In this document: in pieces, positions 56,189 through 63,920 of the stretch
How the letters are laid out: every line of letters starts with the position of its first letter
How positions within the stretch are numbered: the stretch's first letter is position 1
From: Collinsella sp.
GTDB taxonomy: Bacteria > Actinomycetota > Coriobacteriia > Coriobacteriales > Coriobacteriaceae
Direction of reading: 5' to 3'
Length of the DNA stretch: 64,000 nt
Assembly: GCA_031296755.1 (NCBI GenBank)
Contig: JAUMMZ010000016.1
Span: 14,768 to 78,767 of the forward strand
Notes under the pieces: generated by a model
What the model was told of the DNA's origin: nothing
What the model saw: the letters and a program-made list of their open reading frames with translations, nothing else
The model's database searches: none
Made by a program: the position numbers and the translations under genes

Positions 56189-56644
56189 ATGCATGTCTTT
56201 AACTCGCGCGCCGATTTCGACGCTCAGATGAAGTCCGTCAAGAAGTGGATGCGTACCGGACAGGCGCTCGATGGCGTTGCCGACCTACAGCACGACGTGG
56301 CTTACTCCATCGGCGACTCGTTGGTGTACTGGTGGGTCTATGCCCGCGAGGCCGCAACCGCCGATCTGGTCGGTCACCGTCGCTACCATGCCGTGCTCGC
56401 TCCGCTCGACGGCGACCTGACCGTCGAGGTTGCCCCCAAGGCAGGCCTCACCTGCACCCGCGCTTACAGCGATATCGATGATCGCGAGCGCTTTGAGGGG
56501 GCGGGGGAGACCGTGACGATTCCCGCCGGCGGCGTTGCCGTCGTCGAGATCGACGAGGCTTACCGTGTTATCGCCGAGGCTTCGGATCCCCGCGTCGTGG
56601 TACTGCACGTGACGGTCGAAGGTTATTCCTTCCCCAACAAGTAG
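56189..56644 (+). CDS. ebgC: EbgC-like beta subunit (YhcH/YjgK/YiaL family)
   Basis: 151 residues from ATG 56189, 3 bases after ebgA; the ribosome site AAGGAGG lies in the ebgA end. The family is a small cupin-like barrel: VFNSRADFDAQMKSVKKWM, ADLQHDVAYSIGDSLVYW, EVAPKAGLTCTRAYSDIDD, TVTIPAGGVAVVEIDEAYR. In E. coli the EbgC subunit is needed for full activity of the EbgA enzyme. Here it is the second gene of the operon. No sugar transporter gene is linked unless the APC permease downstream serves the pathway, which is unlikely. Confidence 0.88.
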   Translation: MHVFNSRADFDAQMKSVKKWMRTGQALDGVADLQHDVAYSIGDSLVYWWVYAREAATADLVGHRRYHAVLAPLDGDLTVEVAPKAGLTCTRAYSDIDDRERFEGAGETVTIPAGGVAVVEIDEAYRVIAEASDPRVVVLHVTVEGYSFPNK

Positions 56645-56797
56645 TATTCGTCCGTTTGGACGTTTGCTTCGCGCCGTTAAGGGGGATGGCTTTGTTGACT
56701 CCCTTTTCCCCATTTCCCTTAGCAGGTGCGCCGTCCGCGATTGCACTTGCAGCTCGGACGGTTTTGGATGACATTTAATAGATGATTGGGAGGGCTT

Positions 56798-58261
56798 ATG
56801 AGCTCTGAAAAACGAGGAACGATCGGTTCGTTCGCTCTGCTGGGCATGACGGTCGCCGCCGTGTTCGGTATCAAGAACATCATCAACAACAACGCGGCCA
56901 TCGGCTTGGCAGCTGCGCCGTCGTTCTTCTTCGCCACGCTTTTGTACTTTGTCCCCTATACCCTGGTTACCGCCGAGTTCGTCGGCCTCAACAAGGACTC
57001 CGAGTCGGGCGTGTACGCATGGGTTAAGACCTCGATGGGTGGTCGCTGGGCGTTCCTGACGGCATTTAGCTACTGGTTCGTTAACCTGTTCTTCTTTGCG
57101 TCCGTCCTGCCCAACGTCATCATCTACGCGAGCTACGTGTTCTTTGGTGCCAACGCCGAGCTTTCGCAGCTGTGGATCACCATTATCGAGATCGTCGTCT
57201 TTGCTATCGCCACGTGGGTTTCGACCAAGGGCGCTAAGTGGATCGGCTCCATTTCCTCCTTCGGTTCGACCGCAGCTCTCGGCCTGACCGCCGTGTTCAT
57301 CCTGCTGTCCCTGGCTGCTGCCTTTGGCGGCGTTGAGTTCGCTACGGCTCCTACTCCCGCTAACATGGCTCCCGACATGAGCAACTTCGCAACTGCGTGG
57401 GGCTTCTTCGGTACGCTTGCCTGGATCATCCAGGGCGTTGGCGGCGCTGAGTCTGTCGGCGTGTTCCTTAACGACCTTAAGGGTGGCGTCAAGGCCTTCG
57501 TGCGCACCGTCGTTATCGCCGGCCTGACCATCGGCCTTCTGTATGCAGGCGCTTCGCTGCTGGTCAACCTGTTCATCCCCGAGGGCAGCGTTGCCATCTC
57601 CACCGGTATCTTCGACGTATTCGGCGCTGTCTTTGCCCACTTTGGCATTCCCATGGAAGTGTCTACGCGCGCCATCGGCCTGATCCTTCTCGCCGCCACG
57701 CTGGGCTCCCTCATGATGTGGACCTCCGCTCCCATCAAGGTTTTCTTCACCGAGATCCCCAAGGGTGTCTTTGGTAGCAAGATCGTCGAGCTCAACGAGC
57801 ACGGCATTCCCGCCCGCGCTGCCTGGCTGCAGTTCGCCATCGTCGTCCCCATCCTGATCATCCCGGCCCTGGGCTCCGGTAACCTCGACGACCTGCTCAT
57901 GATCGTCACCAACATGACGGCTGCCACCGCTCTGCTCCCGCCGCTGCTGATCCTGCTTGCCTACTTTATGTTGCGCAAGAACTTCGACGCTGCTCCCCGT
58001 GGCTTCCGCATGGGTTCGCGCACCTTTGGCCTGGTCATTGCTGCATTCCTGCTTGTGGTCTTCTGCTTCGTGCTTATCTGCGGCACCATTCCGCTCGATC
58101 AGCCTCTGTGGCTGACGCTGGTCTACAACGTCGGCGGTGTGGTTGTCTTCCTGGGCCTTGCCGTGATGTGGTACAACCGCTACATCAACCGCCTGCGCGA
58201 GACCGATCCCGAGGCTGCCGAGAGCGAGCTGCGTCCGTCTGTCCTTGACATGATGGAGTAG
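56798..58261 (+). CDS. APC family amino acid permease (GadC-like)
   Basis: 487 residues from ATG 56798, behind GGGAGGG. About twelve membrane segments are visible (SFALLGMTVAAVFGIKNII, FFFATLLYFVPYTLVTAEF, WAFLTAFSYWFVNLFFFAS, ALGLTAVFILLSLAAAFGG, TVVIAGLTIGLLYAGASLLV, LQFAIVVPILIIPAL, TFGLVIAAFLLVVFCFVLI). The GVYAWVKTSMGG loop is characteristic of APC exchangers of the glutamate/GABA group. No decarboxylase gene is adjacent, so the substrate is open. It lies 153 bases after ebgC and probably has its own transcript, ended by a strong terminator. Confidence 0.88.
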   Translation: MSSEKRGTIGSFALLGMTVAAVFGIKNIINNNAAIGLAAAPSFFFATLLYFVPYTLVTAEFVGLNKDSESGVYAWVKTSMGGRWAFLTAFSYWFVNLFFFASVLPNVIIYASYVFFGANAELSQLWITIIEIVVFAIATWVSTKGAKWIGSISSFGSTAALGLTAVFILLSLAAAFGGVEFATAPTPANMAPDMSNFATAWGFFGTLAWIIQGVGGAESVGVFLNDLKGGVKAFVRTVVIAGLTIGLLYAGASLLVNLFIPEGSVAISTGIFDVFGAVFAHFGIPMEVSTRAIGLILLAATLGSLMMWTSAPIKVFFTEIPKGVFGSKIVELNEHGIPARAAWLQFAIVVPILIIPALGSGNLDDLLMIVTNMTAATALLPPLLILLAYFMLRKNFDAAPRGFRMGSRTFGLVIAAFLLVVFCFVLICGTIPLDQPLWLTLVYNVGGVVVFLGLAVMWYNRYINRLRETDPEAAESELRPSVLDMME

Positions 58262-58308
58262 AAGCTGGGATTAATCTACGGCTGTGGAATAAATCGATTC
58301 CCCTTCCT

Positions 58309-58340
58309 AAGGAGGGGCCTTACGAGGCCCCTCCTTTTGT
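58309..58340 (+). terminator. Terminator after the APC permease
   Basis: Perfect stem AAGGAGGGGCC (58309-58319) / GGCCCCTCCTT (58326-58336), loop TTACGA, then TTGTG. Confidence 0.85.
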
Positions 58341-58362
58341 GTTTTGGAGCATGGATTTTGGG

Positions 58363-58588
58363 CCCTGTGGACAAAAATGCCAAATATGAGTACTGTTGCA
58401 AAATAAGTGCCATATCTATCGGCCGGTTTTGAGCAAAAATGGACTCAAAATCAATTTATCTAACCCCCTTTAAAGGGCGTTTGACGGCTTTCAACCTCTT
58501 CGAATCGCTCAAAGTAGGCAATTTGCTCTCGATTTTGCTGCTACTAAATTGGTGACAGTACTCATATTTGCCACTTTTTGACCACGGG
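58363..58588. mobile_element. Miniature element with terminal inverted repeats
   Basis: The left end 58363-58399 and right end 58552-58588 are inverted repeats of about 37 bases with few differences (CAAATATGAGTACTGT against ACAGTACTCATATTTG, plus GTGGACAAAAA against TTTTTGACCAC). The 150-base interior is A/T-richer than the surroundings and has no convincing ORF. The layout is that of a MITE or of a long structured RNA. Clear target-site duplications are not visible. Confidence 0.6.
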
Positions 58589-58682
58589 GTATCCGGAGGG
58601 GCTCTCGACAAGCATCTAACGCTACAATAACTACCACGTGGCTGGGTTTGCCGGCCGAATGTGCGATGTCGTGGGAGGGGAC

Positions 58683-58931
58683 ATGGTCGAGTTTACAAAG
58701 ACGATTAAAGATCCGTTGGGATTACATGCCCGCCCGGTTGCGCTGCTCTATGACATCATTGCCAAGCATCGTAGCGACGTGTCAGTCAGCATCGGCGATC
58801 GCCACACGGATGGCCGCGATGTCATGGGACTCATGGCTCTCTACGGCGAGTGCGGCGAGGATGTTGTGTTCCGCGTTTCGGGCGTGGATGAGGCTTCCTG
58901 CGTTACGTCGATCAGAAATCTCTCGCTCTAG
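58683..58931 (+). CDS. ptsH: HPr-like phosphocarrier with Asp at the Ser46 position
   Basis: 82 residues from ATG 58683, behind GGGAGGGG. HPr passes phosphate from Enzyme I to PTS Enzyme IIA proteins through the active-site His, present in PLGLHARPVALL. The regulatory site that HPr kinase phosphorylates in Firmicutes (KSIMGVMSL in B. subtilis) reads RDVMGLMAL here, so Ser46 is Asp in an ungapped alignment. Asp at this place is a classic mimic of phosphoserine. It stands alone; Enzyme I and other PTS genes are not in the window. The C-terminus is a little shorter than usual. Confidence 0.9.
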   Translation: MVEFTKTIKDPLGLHARPVALLYDIIAKHRSDVSVSIGDRHTDGRDVMGLMALYGECGEDVVFRVSGVDEASCVTSIRNLSL

Positions 58932-58940
58932 GCATGATAG

Positions 58941-58980
58941 GGCGCGGTAAAGGATGGTCCTTTGCCGCGCCTTTTTGTTT
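58941..58980 (+). terminator. Terminator after ptsH
   Basis: 14-bp stem GGCGCGGTAAAGGA (58941-58954) / TCCTTTGCCGCGCC (58958-58971), then TTTTTGTTT. Confidence 0.9.
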
Positions 58981-59023
58981 CGTATAGGAAACTTTTTCGA
59001 AATCTGAATGGGGACCCTTTCCA

Positions 59024-59077
59024 AAAAGTTAACCGCGTGCTAGTTTACTAAAGCGAACATAGACGTGGTTAACTTTT
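59024..59077. promoter_or_regulatory. Paired inverted sites upstream of feoA
   Basis: AAAAGTTAACC (59024-59034) and GGTTAACTTTT (59067-59077) are exact inverted copies with centres 43 bp apart, each containing the palindrome GTTAAC. They lie 43-96 bases before feoA and resemble half-sites of DtxR/IdeR-type iron regulators. The regulator is not in the window. Confidence 0.5.
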
Positions 59078-59119
59078 ATCGCGTCGATGTTGAGGACGAA
59101 CTGACGTTAGGAGCAACTC

Positions 59120-59362
59120 ATGTCTTGCGGACCGCAGATGCCGGCCATGCCGCTTTCGATGGTAAAAGCGGGCGAAACCGTGCGCGTGTCTCGTGTAAAG
59201 GGCAATGAGGACATGAAACACCACCTCAAGGACCTCGGCTTTGTCGAGGGCAACGAAATCCACGTGGTGAGCTCGAGTGGTGCCAATATCATCGTCACGG
59301 TGCTGGGCGCACGCTTTGGCATCGATTCCAAGGTTGCCATGCACATCATGACCGTCGGTTAG
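59120..59362 (+). CDS. feoA: FeoA domain protein, first copy
   Basis: 80 residues from ATG 59120, with AGGAGC upstream. FeoA is a small SH3-like cytoplasmic protein that works with the FeoB ferrous iron channel. The fold is seen in SMVKAGETVRVSRVKGNEDM, KHHLKDLGFVEGNEIHVV and VTVLGARFGIDSKVAMHI. A short Cys/Met-rich leader (MSCGPQMPAMPL) precedes the domain. It begins the operon feoA-feoA-feoB. Confidence 0.92.
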   Translation: MSCGPQMPAMPLSMVKAGETVRVSRVKGNEDMKHHLKDLGFVEGNEIHVVSSSGANIIVTVLGARFGIDSKVAMHIMTVG

Positions 59363-59401
59363 TCCGAAGCATTTCATAAAAACCGAAAGGGGGACAAGAG
59401 G

Positions 59402-59623
59402 ATGAAGACGTTGGGTGACGTTAAGGTGGGCGAGAGCTCTACCATCGTCAAGCTTCACGGTGAGGGTGCGCTTCGCCGCCACCTTATGGACCTGGGGCTC
59501 ATCAAGGGCACTTCGTTCAAGGTCGTGAAGGTCGCGCCGCTCGGTGATCCGGTCGAGATCAACGTGCGCGGCTACGAGCTTTCCATCCGCAAGGAGGAGG
59601 CGGCCGTCGTCGAGGTCCAGTAA
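59402..59623 (+). CDS. feoA: FeoA domain protein, second copy
   Basis: 73 residues from ATG 59402, behind AAAGGGGGACAAGAGG. SH3-like FeoA pattern: LGDVKVGESSTIVKLHGEG, LRRHLMDLGLIKGTSFKVV, VEINVRGYELSIRKEEAAVV. It diverges clearly from the first copy, so this is an old duplication rather than a recent repeat. The gap to feoB (123 bases) contains a separate candidate iron-regulator site. Confidence 0.93.
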   Translation: MKTLGDVKVGESSTIVKLHGEGALRRHLMDLGLIKGTSFKVVKVAPLGDPVEINVRGYELSIRKEEAAVVEVQ

Positions 59624-59651
59624 GGGCTCGCGGCGTATATTTCTGCAGATA

Positions 59652-59671
59652 AAGTTAGGTTTTTCTAACTT
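59652..59671. promoter_or_regulatory. Candidate iron-regulator site upstream of feoB
   Basis: AAGTTAG-6-CTAACTT is a perfect 7+7 inverted repeat that resembles DtxR/IdeR boxes. It lies about 75 bases before feoB, suggesting feoB has its own regulated promoter. Confidence 0.5.
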
Positions 59672-59746
59672 AATGCTGCAACTTTGAAGCACATTATCCA
59701 GCCTGCGCGGAGAAAGCAGCGCAGGCACACAAGGAAGAAGGATTGA

Positions 59747-62074
59747 ATGGCGGATTCTCAGATCCATGTCGCGCTGGCGGGTAACCCCAACTGCGGCAAG
59801 ACCACGCTTTTCAACCTGATCACCGGCGCCAACGGCTACGTTGGCAATTGGCCCGGCGTCACGGTTGAGAAAAAGGAAGCCAAGCTCCTAAGCGACAAGA
59901 ACGTTACCATCACGGACCTCCCCGGCATCTACTCGCTTTCCCCCTACAGCCCCGAGGAGCAGTGCTCGCGCGATTACCTCATGAGCGGCGAGCCCGATGT
60001 TGTCGTCCAGGTTGTCGATGCCACCAACCTCGAGCGCAACCTGTACCTGGCGCTTCAGGTTATCGAGACCGGCCTGCCCGTGGTCGTCGCCCTCAACATG
60101 GCCGACTTGGTCGAGAAGAACGGTGACAAGATCGACACGGACAAGCTCTCCAAGAAGCTCGGCTGCCCGGTCATGATGATCTCGGCTCTTAAGAACAAGG
60201 GCATCAAGGAGCTCTTCGAGCAGGTCAAGAAGTCCGCTGCTTCTAAGGGCCAGGTGCCGGAGCACAAGTTCGATTCCTCCATCGAGGACGTTCTGGACCA
60301 CATCGAGAACAATCTGCCGGCAAGCGTTCCCGCCAAAAAGCGCCGCTATTACGCCGTCAAGCTGTTCGAGCGTGACGCAGACGCCTGCAAGCTCATCAAC
60401 CTCACCAAGGAGAAGGCCGCTCGCGTGGAGCAGCTGGTCGCCCAGTGCGAGCAGGACTGCGACGACGACGCCGAGTCCATCATCACCGGCGAGCGTTACG
60501 GCGTGATTGCCCACATCATTGACGAGTGCCTCACCAAGGCTCCGGCAAAGATGAGCACCTCCGAGAAGATCGACCGCGTGGTTACCAACCGTATCCTGGG
60601 CCTGCCGATCTTTGTGGTCATCATGTTCTGCGTGTACTACATCGCCGTTTCTACCTTGGGCGGCACGGTGACCGACTTCACCAACGACCAGCTCTTCGGT
60701 ACCGACGGTTGGTATGTGCTCGGCCAGGGTCGCGACGCCTACGACGCGGCCGTCGAGGCTGCGGGCGACAATGCCGACTCGGTCGACCCGGCACAGTACG
60801 GCCCCTATGTTCCGGGTATCACCACCGTGGTGCACGACGCCCTTGTGGCGGGTGGCACCGAGGACGGCGGCCTGGTCGATTCGCTCGTCTGTGACGGTAT
60901 CGTCGGCGGCCTGGGCGCCATCTTCGGCTTCGTCCCGCAGATGTTCCTGCTGTTCGTCATGCTGTCCTTCCTGGAGGACTGCGGCTATATGGCCCGCGTC
61001 GCCTTCATCATGGACCGCGTGTTCCGCCGCTTTGGCCTGTCCGGTAAGTCCTTTATCCCCATGCTCGTGTCCTCGGGCTGCGGCGTCCCCGGCGTCATGG
61101 CCACCAAGACCATCGAGAACGAAAAGGACCGCCGCATGACGGTCATGACCACCACGTTCATTCCCTGTGGCGCCAAGCTGCCGATCATTGCCCTGCTCAT
61201 GGGTTCCATCATCGGCGATTCTTCCACCACCGCCGCGTGGATCAGCCCGCTCTTCTACTTCCTGGGCGTCTTTGCCGTCATTGCTTCGGGCCTCATGCTC
61301 AAGAAGACCAAGCTCTTCGCCGGCCGCCCGACCCCGTTTGTCATGGAGCTCCCCGCTTACCACTTCCCGGCGATCCGCTCTTGGGCGCTGCACGTGTGGG
61401 AGCGCTGCTGGGCCTTTATCAAGAAGGCCGGCACGGTCATCTTCGCGTCCACTGTCGTGGTTTGGTTCCTGTCCAACTTTGGTAGCTACAATGGTTCCTT
61501 TGGCTTCCTGCCTGCGATGGACGGCATCCCCGAGGAGTTCATGGACTACTCCGTGCTTGCCATGCTCGGCAACCTGGTCGCTTGGATCTTCGCCCCGCTC
61601 GGCTTTAGCACCTGGCAGGCCACCGCGCTGACCGTCTCTGGCCTCGTCGCTAAGGAGAACGTCGTCGCCACCGCCGGATCGCTGCTGTCCGTCGCCGACG
61701 CGGGCGAGACCGACCCGAGCCTGTGGACCGCGTTTGCCGGCATGTTCCCGACTATGGGCGCTTGCGTTGCCTTTGGCGCATTCAACCTGCTGTGCGCTCC
61801 GTGCTTTGCCGCTATGGGCACCATCCGCAACCAGATGGACTCCGGCAAGTGGACCGCGATTGCCATCGGCTACGAGTGCGCCTTCGCATGGGTCATCGGC
61901 CTGTTCATCAACCAGTTCTACAACCTGTTCGTGCTTGGACAGTTTGGTATTTGGACGGTTGTAGCCATCGTTCTGCTGGTTGCGATGCTCTTCCAGATCT
62001 TCCGTCCCATGCCTAAGCATGTATGGACCGACGAGGACGAGACCAACGCTGCTTCCGCCGCAGTTTCCGCTTAA
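59747..62074 (+). CDS. feoB: Ferrous iron transport protein B
   Basis: 775 residues from ATG 59747. FeoB is a polytopic Fe(II) transporter with an N-terminal G-protein domain. G1 is AGNPNCGKTTLFN, G3 DLPGIYSLSPYSPEEQ, G4 NMAD. A helical GDI-type spacer follows to about residue 270. The membrane part carries the Gate motifs with conserved Cys (LVSSGCGVPGVMATKTI and FIPCGAKLPIIALLMG). An extracytoplasmic insertion of about 90 residues (TDFTNDQLFGTDG to VVHDALVAGG) is common in Gram-positive-type FeoB. No feoC gene is present, but a FeoB-associated Cys-rich protein gene follows. Confidence 0.96.
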   Translation: MADSQIHVALAGNPNCGKTTLFNLITGANGYVGNWPGVTVEKKEAKLLSDKNVTITDLPGIYSLSPYSPEEQCSRDYLMSGEPDVVVQVVDATNLERNLYLALQVIETGLPVVVALNMADLVEKNGDKIDTDKLSKKLGCPVMMISALKNKGIKELFEQVKKSAASKGQVPEHKFDSSIEDVLDHIENNLPASVPAKKRRYYAVKLFERDADACKLINLTKEKAARVEQLVAQCEQDCDDDAESIITGERYGVIAHIIDECLTKAPAKMSTSEKIDRVVTNRILGLPIFVVIMFCVYYIAVSTLGGTVTDFTNDQLFGTDGWYVLGQGRDAYDAAVEAAGDNADSVDPAQYGPYVPGITTVVHDALVAGGTEDGGLVDSLVCDGIVGGLGAIFGFVPQMFLLFVMLSFLEDCGYMARVAFIMDRVFRRFGLSGKSFIPMLVSSGCGVPGVMATKTIENEKDRRMTVMTTTFIPCGAKLPIIALLMGSIIGDSSTTAAWISPLFYFLGVFAVIASGLMLKKTKLFAGRPTPFVMELPAYHFPAIRSWALHVWERCWAFIKKAGTVIFASTVVVWFLSNFGSYNGSFGFLPAMDGIPEEFMDYSVLAMLGNLVAWIFAPLGFSTWQATALTVSGLVAKENVVATAGSLLSVADAGETDPSLWTAFAGMFPTMGACVAFGAFNLLCAPCFAAMGTIRNQMDSGKWTAIAIGYECAFAWVIGLFINQFYNLFVLGQFGIWTVVAIVLLVAMLFQIFRPMPKHVWTDEDETNAASAAVSA

Positions 62075-62103
62075 GTCCGAACAAGGATTAGCCCCTTTCC
62101 ACG

Positions 62104-62136
62104 AGCCCGGGTGTCCCAGCGACACTCGGGCTTTTT
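62104..62136 (+). terminator. Terminator after feoB
   Basis: 12-bp stem AGCCCGGGTGTC (62104-62115) / GACACTCGGGCT (62121-62132), then TTTTG. Confidence 0.85.
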
Positions 62137-62160
62137 GATGGGGGAGATGTGGCGTTTCCG

Positions 62161-62203
62161 CAGATAAAACTGACCAAAATAAACCTGTCCCTTTTTGGTA
62201 GGT
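62161..62203 (+). repeat. Copy of the proC-region repeat arm
   Basis: CAGATAAAACTGACCAAAAT and AAACCTGTCCCTTTTTGG match 11933-11975 with four or five differences. The inverted partner and central hairpin present at 11.8 kb are absent here. Confidence 0.65.
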
Positions 62204-62249
62204 GGAGAATGGGGTAAAGTAAGTGATGGCTAACTAGAGGAGGCTTGCT

Positions 62250-62450
62250 ATGGCACCTATCGATATTGTTGTACTGGCTGTTATCGGTATTGCGTTTGTC
62301 GCGGTATGCGTGCGCATCTACCGCAAGGGCACCTGCGCCGACTGCGCTCAGGGTGGCGTTTGCACGGGGCATTGCTCCAATAAAAAGACCTGTGCCGCAC
62401 TTAAGGGCGTAGACAAAATCGCCGAAGACTTGGGCCGCGGTATTAAATAA
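62250..62450 (+). CDS. FeoB-associated Cys-rich membrane protein
   Basis: 66 residues from ATG 62250, behind AGAGGAGG. One N-terminal membrane segment (IDIVVLAVIGIAFVAVCVRI) is followed by a short domain with six cysteines: GTCADCAQGGVCTGHC then NKKTCAAL. The C-terminus is a charged helix. This pattern is the FeoB_associated family found beside feoB in Gram-positive bacteria, thought to help iron transfer or redox handling. A terminator lies between feoB and this gene, so it may be transcribed separately. Confidence 0.85.
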   Translation: MAPIDIVVLAVIGIAFVAVCVRIYRKGTCADCAQGGVCTGHCSNKKTCAALKGVDKIAEDLGRGIK

Positions 62451-62463
62451 GGTCTAGGCATCC

Positions 62464-62497
62464 AAGCGCCTCGCGAGCATCCGTTCGCGGGGCGCTT
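62464..62497 (+). terminator. Hairpin after the FeoB-associated gene
   Basis: 13-bp stem AAGCGCCTCGCGA (62464-62476) / TCGCGGGGCGCTT (62485-62497); short T-tract. Confidence 0.6.
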
Positions 62498-62594
62498 TGC
62501 ACATTTGGGGGCGAGCGCGGCGAGTTGTAGAGCGATTTTGGGGTATCGTTACCTGTACTGTTAATTGGCAACTTATCTATAACGGAGTATCCCC

Positions 62595-63674
62595 ATGAGC
62601 GCTCGCGTAACCATGAAGGACATAGCCGCCGAGCTTGGCGTTTCCATCAATACCGTGCACAAGGCCCTGACGGGTAAGGCCGGCGTGAGCGAATCCGTGC
62701 GCTCCAAGGTGAATGCTAAGGCCGAGGCCATGGGTTACCATCGCAATACGAGTGCCTCGAGCCTGCGCCGCAAGGATATCAATCTGGTGTTTTGCCTGCC
62801 CCGCGCATCGCGCGAGGGAGCGTACTTTTTCCGTTACCTGTGGGAAGGCTGCAATCGCTTTGAACAGGAGGTCATCGACCGGGGCATTACGGTTGAGCGC
62901 GTTGAATTTGGCGTGGGCGGCTACGCTGATGCGCTCGAGCAGATTGATGAGCGTCTGCAGGTGGGCGAGAAGATTGATGGCTTGCTCGCCTATGCGCCGG
63001 GCGACGATCGTGCGACTGAGCTTTTGGGGCAGATCGCCGAGGCGGGCGTGACGATTGAGCTTGTCGACGGCGACCGTCCGCATTTGAATCGTTTGGGTGC
63101 GAGCTTGGCCGATTATTCGACGGCAGGCAGCCTTATGGCCGAGCAGGCGGCAAACCTGGTCCATGCTTCTGGGGCCGACGCCCGCGTGCTCCTTTTGACA
63201 GGCGACCCATATACCGATTCGCACTATCTAACCGCCCGCGCCTTCCACAATTACCTGCGCGAACGTGATATTCCATGGCAGGTTGAGGATCTTGCAGGTG
63301 CCCATGCGCAAGTCAAACAACTCGAGCATGAGCTCGAAAAGCGCTTGAGTGCGCCGGACGCCCCTGAACTTATCTGTAGCGTTTTTGCCGTTGGTTCCGA
63401 AGTGGTTGCCGACGCGCTCGTCTCGGCCGGCAAGGCCGGTCAGGTCATGGTGATCGGCAACGACCTGTTTCCCGAAAGCGCCCTGGCCTTGCGCCGCGGT
63501 ATCTTTACCAATATTGTCTATAAGGACCCGACGAGCCTGGCGTATCGCGGCGCCAAGACACTGGGCGATTATTTGCTGTGGGGAAGGACCCCGACGGAGC
63601 CCGTCCAGAAGGGCGCCGTCGAGATGGTATTTGCCAGCAATGTCGACCGCTACTGCGAACTTGCGGGTATTTAG
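62595..63674 (+). CDS. LacI family transcriptional regulator
   Basis: 359 residues from ATG 62595, behind ACGGAG. HTH: VTMKDIAAELGVSINTVHKAL then AGVSESVRSKVNAKAEAMGY. The recognition helix reads NTVHKAL instead of the usual TVSRAL, so the operator probably differs from the CG-centred type. The sugar-binding domain is present (DINLVFCLPRASREGAYFF, DGLLAYAPGDDRATELLGQI, VMVIGNDLFPESALALRRG). No transporter or enzyme gene is adjacent within the window, so the target is unknown. It is followed by a dispersed motif and a strong terminator. Confidence 0.9.
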   Translation: MSARVTMKDIAAELGVSINTVHKALTGKAGVSESVRSKVNAKAEAMGYHRNTSASSLRRKDINLVFCLPRASREGAYFFRYLWEGCNRFEQEVIDRGITVERVEFGVGGYADALEQIDERLQVGEKIDGLLAYAPGDDRATELLGQIAEAGVTIELVDGDRPHLNRLGASLADYSTAGSLMAEQAANLVHASGADARVLLLTGDPYTDSHYLTARAFHNYLRERDIPWQVEDLAGAHAQVKQLEHELEKRLSAPDAPELICSVFAVGSEVVADALVSAGKAGQVMVIGNDLFPESALALRRGIFTNIVYKDPTSLAYRGAKTLGDYLLWGRTPTEPVQKGAVEMVFASNVDRYCELAGI

Positions 63675-63698
63675 CCGATTGAGCAGGTACCCCCTCTT

Positions 63699-63728
63699 GC
63701 GACGTGCATTTTTGGGAGTATTCAGCAT
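63699..63728 (+). repeat. Dispersed motif, copy 3
   Basis: GCGACGTGCATTTTTGGGAG then TATTCAGCAT, preceded by GAGCAGGTACC. It lies in the 3' region of the LacI-type gene, between its stop and its terminator. Confidence 0.6.
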
Positions 63729-63764
63729 TGGCATGCCCTGAATGAGGTGCAGAACGACTGTTTT

Positions 63765-63808
63765 AAGTGCCCCCGATGGCGTAATTTGCCATCGGGGGCA
63801 CTTTTTAT
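63765..63808 (+). terminator. Terminator after the second LacI-type gene
   Basis: Perfect 16-bp stem AAGTGCCCCCGATGGC (63765-63780) / GCCATCGGGGGCACTT (63788-63803), then TTTA. In 63809-63920 I see nothing further. Confidence 0.9.
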
Positions 63809-63920
63809 GCCGATCGGGCGCTATCTGCGTTCCAAATAGGACGCTGAGGATGGCGCACGGGGTCGCGCGCGCAGACGTGGTGTAAGAGTGTCCTGAGGTC
63901 CGTCGCTGCAAGTCCCGATG

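Noticed and set aside
59888..62125. Open frame of 745 codons opposite feoB
   Set aside because: It is His/Gly/Asp-rich, typical of antisense to GC-rich genes, and it overlaps a certain gene fully.
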